A stretch of 64,000 bases of DNA from Massilia glaciei. Its GTDB lineage: Bacteria > Pseudomonadota > Gammaproteobacteria > Burkholderiales > Burkholderiaceae_D. The notes beneath the pieces are model-generated. The model worked only from the letters and a program-made list of their open reading frames with translations, was not told where the DNA came from and did not search any database. Of the stretch, positions 57,500 to 64,000 are shown one piece after another. The DNA lies in contig NZ_PXWF02000237.1 in the NCBI RefSeq assembly GCF_003011895.2, positions 1 to 64,000 of the forward strand. Reading direction: 5' to 3'. Position 1 is the stretch's first letter. Each line of letters opens with the position of its first letter. Made by a program: the position numbers and the translations under genes.

Positions 57500-57728
57500 A
57501 CTTTCCTCCACAGGCCGCAAGAGCAGGAGTTACGGCAGTAAGCTCTGTGATTAAGACAAGCGTGGCATTGCGCACGTTCCGTTGACGGCGCACAAAGCCG
57601 TGGCGGCTGATTGAAATCAGCGCATTCCGCCCTCGGCCTTGACAAAAGGGGCGTTCATTTTTTTTGGGCTTGGAACCACCCGCCGATGGATTTGTCCAAT
57701 AAACGTTGTGCCAAGGAGGGCGTCGATC

Positions 57729-58487
57729 ATGGTTGAAGAATTCACCCGCACCGGACCGTATATGGAGCTGGGCAGCTACCCCGTCTGGGCGCAGGAAATG
57801 ATGCACTCGACCGTCAAGGCGAAACACAAGGTCGTCGACCACGAGTTGTTCGCCATGATGAAAGAGGCGGCGCTGCCCGAGCCCGAGACCAACAAATTCC
57901 TCGTCGGCGGCTGGCCCGTGATCGAACAGTTCCCCCAGTTCATGGCCGTCAACCTGTGCAAGGTGCAGTACGGGCGTTCGCGCGGCGAGGACATGGCGCG
58001 CAAATATCTGATGCGCAATATACGCGTCGAGCAGCACCATGCCGACCTTTGGACGCAGTGGGCGGCCGCGTGCGGGGTCGACAAAAAAGACTTGCTCGAC
58101 AGCGCAGTGCCGGTCGAGACGCAGGCACTGAACCACTGGTGCTGGCACAGCTGCGAGCGCTCGTCGCTGGCCACGAGCATGGCCGCGACCAACCTCGCGA
58201 TCGAGGGCGCGACCGGCGAATGGTCGACCCTCATCTGTTCGTCCGACACCTACGAGAACTCCTTCCCGCCCGAACTGCGCAAGCAGGCCACGCGCTGGCT
58301 GCGCCTGCATGCGCAATACGACGACACCCATCCGTGGGAGGCGCTCGAGATCATCTGCTCCCTGATCGGCAACCGGGCCGAGCCCAAATACGTGGCCTAC
58401 CTCGCGCAGTGCATCTCGAACAGCTACGAATACATGGCGCTCTCGCTCGACCGCTGCATGTCGCACGAGCCGGTCGCGGCGCACTGA
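57729..58487 (+). CDS. undA: UndA-type fatty-acid decarboxylase (1-undecene-forming, haem-oxygenase-like diiron oxidase)
   Basis: The ATG at 57729 follows AAGGAGGG; 252 aa. The TenA/haem-oxygenase-like fold carries a complete metal set: Glu101 and His104 (RVEQHHADLW), Glu159 (ATNLAIEGATGEW), and His194/Asp198/His201 in HAQYDDTHPWEALEI. These positions coincide with the iron ligands reported for Pseudomonas UndA, and the N-terminus (EFTRTGPYMELGSYPVW) and HWCWH segment also resemble it. UndA oxidatively decarboxylates medium-chain fatty acids such as lauric acid to terminal alkenes. Activity here is inferred by homology; a different substrate in the HDO family remains possible. Confidence 0.82.
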   Translation: MVEEFTRTGPYMELGSYPVWAQEMMHSTVKAKHKVVDHELFAMMKEAALPEPETNKFLVGGWPVIEQFPQFMAVNLCKVQYGRSRGEDMARKYLMRNIRVEQHHADLWTQWAAACGVDKKDLLDSAVPVETQALNHWCWHSCERSSLATSMAATNLAIEGATGEWSTLICSSDTYENSFPPELRKQATRWLRLHAQYDDTHPWEALEIICSLIGNRAEPKYVAYLAQCISNSYEYMALSLDRCMSHEPVAAH

Positions 58488-58499
58488 GGTCTCTGGCGC

Positions 58500-58826
58500 T
58501 TAGCCCGGGAACAGCATCCACACCGCGAACGCGGCCACCACGAATGCGAAGTACTGGAGCGGCATGAAAAAAACCGTGTGGCTCGGTTTCACCAACACGT
58601 ATTTTTTCGTCCCCGGATCGACTTGATGCTCGCCCGGAATCTTGGAGATGCCGTAGCCGAGCACCCAGATGACCGCGGCCGACAGGCCGAGGAAGAGCGT
58701 CGGCGCCCAACGGTGGCTTGAGTAATAGCCGGAGCCCATCACGAGGTCCAGGCCCAACTGTCCGAGCAAACAAAAAATGATCGGGATGATAATGCCGATC
58801 AAACCCGCGCCTTGCCATATAACCAT
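58500..58826 (-). CDS. Hypothetical three-helix membrane protein
   Basis: The ATG at 58826 (MVIWQGAGLIGIIIPIIFCLLG), preceded by GGGG at 7 nt, is preferred over one 99 bp upstream and gives 108 aa. Three hydrophobic segments lie near 1-22, 38-60 and 85-105, with a soluble loop (KIPGEHQVDPGTKKYVLVKPSHT). It is unrecognised but resembles small membrane proteins common in proteobacteria. Convergent with undA (12-bp gap). Confidence 0.7.
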   Translation of the reverse strand: MVIWQGAGLIGIIIPIIFCLLGQLGLDLVMGSGYYSSHRWAPTLFLGLSAAVIWVLGYGISKIPGEHQVDPGTKKYVLVKPSHTVFFMPLQYFAFVVAAFAVWMLFPG

Positions 58827-58975
58827 TACCGCACCCCATAGAATTGAACAGAAACCTGCACTGGATGAATCCACGATCGGCCAAATCGGTGCCAGAGTAT
58901 GCCTCCGAATTCCAATTTTTTTCAATACAAAATGGCAACACTTAATCAGTCCGCAGCAGATCCCATGGCACAGGC

Positions 58976-59010
58976 AAAAAAAAATCCCACCGCGCAGGTG
59001 GGATTTTTTA
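58976..59010 (-). terminator. Strong intrinsic terminator of the PHP/Ig protein gene
   Basis: On the minus strand, AATCCCACC-TGCGC-GGTGGGATT is followed by a run of T residues, about 40 bp past the stop at 59048. A-rich flanks on the other side make it potentially bidirectional. Confidence 0.9.
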
Positions 59011-59047
59011 TCGGGCCGCGGCGGGTCGCCGCGCCCGGTTCACGCCA

Positions 59048-62000
59048 TTACTGCGACAACACGCTGACGTCGTCGATGATGAACGAGGTCGCGACGGTCG
59101 AGCCTTCCACGCCGAGGAAGTAGACGCGCACGGTCTGGCCCTTGTAGGCGTTCAGGCTGAAGCTCTTCTGCACAAAAGTCGTGCCCTTGTTCAGGTTTGA
59201 GTACGTCGCCAGCGTGGCGAGCACGGCGCCGGAACTGCTGCGCACCTGTACCTTGAGCGTGTCGTAGGCGCTGGTCGTGGTCGTCTCGGCCGAGCTGACC
59301 TTGAGCCAGAAGCTCAGGTTGACGCTGGTGGCGCCCGAGGGGATCGCGATCTGCTGGTAGGCCGTATCGGTGTGCGACGCGCCGTAGCCGTTGAGCCATG
59401 CCTTGTACGAACCCGTGCGTGCCGGCTGCGAGGCGTCGTTGGTGATCACCCCGCTGGTCGCGCTCCACGATGCCGAACCCGATTCGAAACCGCCGTTGAG
59501 GATCAACTGGCTGGCGGTGCCGACGCTGAAGCTGACCGCGGTCGACAGCTTGCTGTTGCCGGCGGCGTCGAAGGCCTTGGCCGTGAGCGCGTGGGTGCCG
59601 CTGCTAAGCGTGCTTGACAAGAGCGTCATCGAATACGGCGCGGCCGTGTCCGTTCCCTTGAGCACATTGTCGACATAGAACTCGACCTTGGAGACGCCCA
59701 CATTGTCGCTGGCCGTGGCCGCGAAGGTCTGCGTGCCGCTGCTGACGCTCTGGCTGGCGGTCACGGTCGGCGCGGTGGTGTCTGCGACCGGGTTGCTGAT
59801 GCTGAAGGTTTGCGCGGCCGACACGCCGATGTTGCCGGCGGCATCATAGGCGCGTGCGACGAGGCTGTGGCTGCCGTTGCCCAGGGTGGTCGAATCGAGC
59901 GTCGCCGAGTACGGCGCGGCGCTGTCGGTGGCCTTGAGCACATTGTCGACATAGAACTCGACCTTGCTGACGCCGACCGCGTCGCTCGCCGTGGCCGACA
60001 GCGTGATGGTGCCGCTGGTGCCGCTTTGGCTGGCCGTGACCGCCGGCGCCGTGGTGTCGGCGGTCGGGTTGCTGACGCTGAAGGTTTGCGTTGTCGACAC
60101 GCCGACGTTGCCGGCCGCGTCGAACGCGCGCGCCACCAGGCTGTGGCTGCCGTTGGCCAGCGTGGTCGAGTCGAGCGTGACCGCGTACGGCGCGCCCGCG
60201 TCCGTTCCCTGGAGGACATTGTCGACGTAGAAGTCGACGCGCGCCACGCCGACCGCGTCGCTGGCGTTGGCCGACAGCGTGATGGTGCCGGCGGTGCCGC
60301 TCGCGGCCGCCGTGACGGCCGGGGCGGTGGTGTCGCCGCCGGTGTCGGCGGTCTGGGTCACCCAGATCGGCGCCGACCACAATATCTTGCCGTCGCCCTG
60401 GGTCAGCTTGGCGTAGTAGAAATGTTCGCCGATGGCCGGGGTGATCGTGGTGTCGGCCGTGGCCGACAATTGGGTCACGGTGCCGTTACGGCCGGGCACG
60501 CCTTCGTAGATCACGACCGTGGCGACGGTCTGTCCGGTGGTGCTGGCGAAGTTGGCGAGCAGGTTCAGCGGGCCGCTGTTGGTGATGCGCGAACCCATGA
60601 TGTGGCCGTTCGCGGTCAGCACCAGTTGCGAGTTCTTGTCCATCGTCGCGAACACACGGCGCGCCTTGAGCGCGTCGACGAAGCTGGTGGCCGAGAGCGC
60701 CGTTCCGCTCGGAATCAAGACGCCGGTGCGGTTGGTGTACGAGGCGCCCCAGTTGGCGCAATGGTTGTCCTGGTTGGTGCTGAAGGCGACGTGGAAGCCG
60801 GCCTCGAGCGCTTTCTTGCAGCCGCTCTCGTAGGTGCTGCGGCCGGTTTCGGTCTCGGTCGTGTTGGCCGAGAAAGCCGAGGTGTTGAGCACCTCGCACA
60901 GGACCATGGCCTGGTCGCCGTCGGCCGTGTAGCCGAGCGGGATTCCGTTGACCAGGTATTGCCCGGTCGACGCTGGATGGTTGAACTGGCCGACATAGCC
61001 GCGCTGGCGCATCGTGCTGTACAGGGCGGCGTAGTCGGTCTTGTCGGTGAAGGTGTCGCCGATCAGCTGGCCGCTGGCATTGTATTCCCACTGCAGCAAT
61101 TCGGTCGAATTGAAGATGTTGAGGTGGCCGCCGTTGTTGATCACGCCCCACTCGAGGCCGTACACGGCGAGGAAGTCAGGGTTGGCCGTGTTGAAGTCGG
61201 ACGCGGCCGTGAGGCCGGACTGGAACAGGGCCTGGGCGGCGGCCGGGCTGGCCGCCGTGTTGGTCGACGAGGAGCCGTCGTACATGTGGTTGTGCTCGCT
61301 GGTGACGAGCAGGTCGAGGCCGCGGTTCTTGGCGTAGATAAAGGCGTCGGACGGGCCGAACTCGCCGCTTTGCGGCGCGTGGCCGCTGCTGCAGCCGGCC
61401 ACCGCGTCGCCGCCGTCGCTGTGGTTGGTCTGGCTGTGCAGGTTGCCCAGGATGACGGTGTACGGCAGCGAGGCCGTGGCCGGCGCGGCCATGGTGCCGA
61501 TGGTGCCGCCGCCCGCCGCCTGCTTGCCGCCCTGCTTCATGGGCGTGAATTTCGGCAGCTTCGCGCTCGGCGTGGCGCCAACCGAAATCTCCCACGTTTG
61601 CTCGATGAGGTCGGCGCCGGTCGCGCCCAGCGCCTTCTCGACCGCGCCCTCGGAGGCGTCGGCGCGCGCGGCGCCGGCCGCCTCTTTCGACAGGGCCACC
61701 ATGCGCACCTGGTAGATGCCGGCCGGCAGCGCGACATTGTCGACCCGGCCGTCCCAGGCCAGCTTGACGTCGACCGGCTTGGCGAACAGGCGCTCGGCGC
61801 CGTGCCAGCGGCGCACCACCGCGCCATTCGGGCTTACCACTTCGAGGCGCCAGCTCACGTCCTGCGCCGTCTTCACATACGGGTAGTCGAACGCGAGCGT
61901 GAAAACGCGCGCTTCGCGCTGCGCCGCGCTGGTGCCGGCCGAGGCCTTGTACGGCGCGTGCAGCGACGCCTCGAACTCGCGGTGGTCCGCTTCGGAGGCG

Positions 62001-62077
62001 AAGCCGATATTGCTGGCGGTGAATGCTGCGAGCAGGATCGCCAGCCGCGGCAGGCGTTTGAATGAAGTGGTTTGCAT
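59048..62077 (-). CDS. Secreted PHP-domain protein with three Ig-like repeats and a C-terminal carbohydrate-binding-like domain
   Basis: This 1009-residue protein has a signal peptide (cleavage near GFA-SEA), a beta-sandwich N-terminal domain (~50-170), a CehA/McbA-type PHP metal-dependent hydrolase domain (~205-560; LGNLHSQTNHSDGG with His214/His219, TSEHNHMYDG, QFNHPAST, STNQDNH), three tandem ~93-residue bacterial Ig-like repeats (~582-855; VDFYVDNVLQGTDAGAPY pattern), and a C-terminal galactose-binding-like domain (LNGGFESGSASW). PHP enzymes hydrolyse phosphate or carbamate-type esters; the substrate is unknown. The Ig and C-terminal domains probably attach it to polysaccharide or surface. 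Confidence 0.9.
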   Translation of the reverse strand: MQTTSFKRLPRLAILLAAFTASNIGFASEADHREFEASLHAPYKASAGTSAAQREARVFTLAFDYPYVKTAQDVSWRLEVVSPNGAVVRRWHGAERLFAKPVDVKLAWDGRVDNVALPAGIYQVRMVALSKEAAGAARADASEGAVEKALGATGADLIEQTWEISVGATPSAKLPKFTPMKQGGKQAAGGGTIGTMAAPATASLPYTVILGNLHSQTNHSDGGDAVAGCSSGHAPQSGEFGPSDAFIYAKNRGLDLLVTSEHNHMYDGSSSTNTAASPAAAQALFQSGLTAASDFNTANPDFLAVYGLEWGVINNGGHLNIFNSTELLQWEYNASGQLIGDTFTDKTDYAALYSTMRQRGYVGQFNHPASTGQYLVNGIPLGYTADGDQAMVLCEVLNTSAFSANTTETETGRSTYESGCKKALEAGFHVAFSTNQDNHCANWGASYTNRTGVLIPSGTALSATSFVDALKARRVFATMDKNSQLVLTANGHIMGSRITNSGPLNLLANFASTTGQTVATVVIYEGVPGRNGTVTQLSATADTTITPAIGEHFYYAKLTQGDGKILWSAPIWVTQTADTGGDTTAPAVTAAASGTAGTITLSANASDAVGVARVDFYVDNVLQGTDAGAPYAVTLDSTTLANGSHSLVARAFDAAGNVGVSTTQTFSVSNPTADTTAPAVTASQSGTSGTITLSATASDAVGVSKVEFYVDNVLKATDSAAPYSATLDSTTLGNGSHSLVARAYDAAGNIGVSAAQTFSISNPVADTTAPTVTASQSVSSGTQTFAATASDNVGVSKVEFYVDNVLKGTDTAAPYSMTLLSSTLSSGTHALTAKAFDAAGNSKLSTAVSFSVGTASQLILNGGFESGSASWSATSGVITNDASQPARTGSYKAWLNGYGASHTDTAYQQIAIPSGATSVNLSFWLKVSSAETTTTSAYDTLKVQVRSSSGAVLATLATYSNLNKGTTFVQKSFSLNAYKGQTVRVYFLGVEGSTVATSFIIDDVSVLSQ

Positions 62078-62452
62078 GTTGGTTTCCGATTGATCGTCGT
62101 TATTGTTATGCCAGTATTCGCCTTCTCAACATGATGAGTTGATAACGAATTGTGGCAACTATGCATGACCACAACATGACGCACTAATTCGATTTACCTT
62201 GTAAATTCATTCTTAATTGATATAAGTTGATGGAAAGAGCATGTCTTTTACTGATGGGCAATTCGACAACGGGGAGCGGGGGATGCTGGGGCGCAAGCAC
62301 GGTACCGACCCGTGCTTGGCGTGGAGAAATGATATTTTTCCGTGTGTGGCGGAAATGATGAAAATGTCCAGAATTGAACATTTCCGGCTCGATATTTTTG
62401 ACAATATTGCGTCGCGACGGAATGGGGTCAGACCCGGGGTCTGACCCCGGCC
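62078..62452. other. Gene-free region between the GH94 and PHP/Ig genes
   Basis: This 375-bp gap has no credible gene. It is AT-richer than average near 62080-62240, suitable for the promoter of the minus-strand PHP gene. A palindrome with GGGGTCAGAC and GTCTGACCCC arms lies at ~62424-62448, just beyond the GH94 stop, and a GCACGGTACCGACCCGTGC inverted repeat at ~62298-62316. Confidence 0.5.
62424..62448. repeat. GGGGTCAGAC palindrome
   Basis: Perfect 10-bp arms GGGGTCAGAC / GTCTGACCCC around a 5-base loop, related to the GGGGACAGACCCC elements at 22818 and 46085. Its place 4 bp after the GH94 gene stop could let it act as a transcript-end structure, but no T-tract follows. Confidence 0.6.
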
Positions 62453-64000
62453 TTACTCCTTGCGCACCAGTTGCAGGCGCACGTCGTGCGCGCGGCCGTC
62501 GTCGACCAGCATGATGACCCGGTCGGCCTGGTCGACGCCGTCGACCACCATGCGCGGCTCGGGGCCGGGCGTGACGGAAATCGTATAAACGGTTTTCCGG
62601 AAGCGGTAGTCGAGCTTGAAGCCGCTCCAGCCGGCCGGCAGGTGCGGGGCCAGCGTCAGGCGGTCGGCCGCCAGGTTCACCCCGAGCAGCGACTCGATGA
62701 TCAGGCGGTACATCCAGCCCGACGAGCCGGTGTACCAGCTCCAGCCGCCGCGCCCGACGTGCGGCGCCACCGCGTACACGTCGGCGGCGACCACATACGG
62801 CTCGACCTTGTAGAGCGCGCTGGCCTCGGGCGTGTCGCCGTGGCGCACCGGGTTGATCATGTTGAGCAGCTCCCACGCCTTTTCGCCGTCGCCCATTTTG
62901 GCGAACGCCATCGCGGTCCAGATCGCGGCGTGCGTGTACTGGCCGCCGTTCTCGCGCACCCCCGGCACGTAGCCGCGGATGTAGCCCGGATTGAGCTTGC
63001 CGTCGTCGAACGGCGGATCGAGCAGCTGCACCAGGCCGAAGTCGCGCCGCACCAGGCGCTGGTCGACCGCCTTCATCGCGCTGGCGGTGCGCGCCGGGTC
63101 GGCCGCGCCCGAGAGCACGCCCCAGCTTTGCGAGATCGAGTCGATCTGGCATTCGTCGTTGCTGTGCGAACCGAGCGGGGTGCCGTCGTCGAAGTAGGCG
63201 CGCCGGTACCACTGGCCGTCCCACGCGTGCTGCTCGACGTTGCGCGCCAGCGTGGCCGCCTCCTCGCGGCAGCTGGCGGCGAAGGCGGGGTCGCCGTGCA
63301 GGACCGCCACCTCGGCGAAGCGCTGCAGCACCTCGAACATGAAGAACGCCAGCCACACGCTCTCGCCCCTGCCCTCGTTGCCGACCCGGTCCATGCCGTC
63401 GTTCCAGTCGCAGGTGCCGATCAATGGCAGCCCGTGTTCGCCGAAGCGCAGGCCGCGCTTGATGGCGCGCACGCAGTGCTCGTACAGGTCGGCCGTGTCG
63501 CCGGTGTGCGGGAACAGGTCGTACAGCGACTCCTCGTCGTGCTTGAGCATGCGGCCCTCGAGGAACGGCGCGTGCTCGGCCAGCACGCTGGCGTCGCCGG
63601 TGCCGACCACGTAGCGGTGCGTGGCCAGCGGCAGCCACAGGTAGTCGTCCGAACACTTGGTGCGCACCCCGCGGTCGGACGGCGGATGCCACCAGTGCTG
63701 GACGTCGCCCTCGACGAACTGGTGCGCCGCGCACAGCAGCAGGTGCTCGCGCAGCAGGTGCGGCTCGGTGTGGATCATCGCCATCGCGTCCTGCAGCTGG
63801 TCGCGGAAGCCATACGCGCCGCCCGACTGGTAGTAGCCGCTGCGCGCCCACATGCGGCAGGCGATGGTCTGGTACATCAGCCAACCGTTGGCCAGCACGT
63901 CGAGCGCCGGGTCGGGCGTTTCGATGCGCACCGCGCCGAGCGTGTGCTCCCAGTGCGCGCGCACCTTGGCGAACGCCTGCGCGGCCGCCCCGCTGCCGCT
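62453..64000 (-). CDS. GH94-type C-terminal part of a cyclic beta-glucan synthase-like enzyme (partial)
   Basis: The frame is open to the right edge and continues upstream, so this is a C-terminal part of 516+ residues. It has GH94 (glycosyltransferase 36) signatures: [29 protein letters not shown] in segments, [13 protein letters not shown] with the catalytic Asp, and [15 protein letters not shown]. In NdvB/ChvB-type cyclic beta-1,2-glucan synthases this domain phosphorolytically controls chain length, while the glycosyltransferase domain lies N-terminal, beyond the window. A cellobiose phosphorylase-like enzyme is the alternative. The stop is followed by a GGGGTCAGAC palindrome. Confidence 0.88.
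   Translation of the reverse strand, partial: SGSGAAAQAFAKVRAHWEHTLGAVRIETPDPALDVLANGWLMYQTIACRMWARSGYYQSGGAYGFRDQLQDAMAMIHTEPHLLREHLLLCAAHQFVEGDVQHWWHPPSDRGVRTKCSDDYLWLPLATHRYVVGTGDASVLAEHAPFLEGRMLKHDEESLYDLFPHTGDTADLYEHCVRAIKRGLRFGEHGLPLIGTCDWNDGMDRVGNEGRGESVWLAFFMFEVLQRFAEVAVLHGDPAFAASCREEAATLARNVEQHAWDGQWYRRAYFDDGTPLGSHSNDECQIDSISQSWGVLSGAADPARTASAMKAVDQRLVRRDFGLVQLLDPPFDDGKLNPGYIRGYVPGVRENGGQYTHAAIWTAMAFAKMGDGEKAWELLNMINPVRHGDTPEASALYKVEPYVVAADVYAVAPHVGRGGWSWYTGSSGWMYRLIIESLLGVNLAADRLTLAPHLPAGWSGFKLDYRFRKTVYTISVTPGPEPRMVVDGVDQADRVIMLVDDGRAHDVRLQLVRKE

Noticed and set aside
59500-60340. CRISPR-like repetition
   Set aside because: The ~279-bp repeats are in-frame Ig-like protein repeats, not short repeats with unique spacers.

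Overview
The window looks like the chromosome of a high-GC betaproteobacterium of the Oxalobacteraceae (Massilia/Duganella/Telluria type). This is inferred from the coding bias (G or C at most third positions), from family resemblances (TonB receptors, M16/M61/M1 peptidases, MocR regulators, a cyclic-glucan-synthase-like GH94 domain) and from palindromic intergenic repeats typical of such genomes. No rRNA, tRNA or CRISPR array was found.

Layout. 0-0.6 kb: 5' part of a group II intron with the first codons of its maturase. 0.6-4.2 kb: a minus-strand set of amidohydrolase, DesK-type kinase and NarL-type regulator. 4.2-12.1 kb: a MacAB-like ABC exporter (adaptor, ATPase, two permeases) followed by a sigma-54 activator and its kinase; a GG-N10-GC promoter and a TGTCCG/CGGACA dyad lie upstream, so the module probably regulates itself. 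A 167-bp palindromic element then supplies the stop codons of both flanking convergent genes. 12.3-27 kb: OafA-like acyltransferase, DUF2306 protein, orphan XRE regulator, spermidine-synthase-like protein, TonB receptor, M16 peptidase, a frameshifted M61 peptidase, and a divergent MocR / PNPOx-like pair.

27.2-40.2 kb is one tightly packed ten-gene minus-strand operon: two tandem TldD/TldE pairs, DUF4159, MoxR ATPase, DUF58, a BatA-like protein and two large membrane proteins. Both TldD copies carry Tat-like signals while the TldE copies carry none. This is the best candidate for an uncharacterised system in the window. It is followed by an exported methyltransferase-like protein and a Do-like protease.

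43.4-49.1 kb is a low-GC island of small minus-strand genes separated by attC-like sites: an integron gene-cassette array with no integrase in the window. Cargo includes two RraB-family proteins, ParDE, a possible Imm11-type immunity protein and several unknowns. A RES/Xre toxin-antitoxin pair abuts its upstream end. 50.7-64 kb: serine hydrolase, M1 peptidase, GDT1-type transporter, PAS-GGDEF-EAL protein with an eroded EAL domain, a very probable UndA (1-undecene-forming fatty-acid decarboxylase), a secreted PHP/Ig-repeat protein, and the C-terminal part of a GH94 cyclic-glucan-synthase-like enzyme running off the right edge.

Coordinates of short sites (attC, repeats, operators) were read by eye and may be off by one to three bases.
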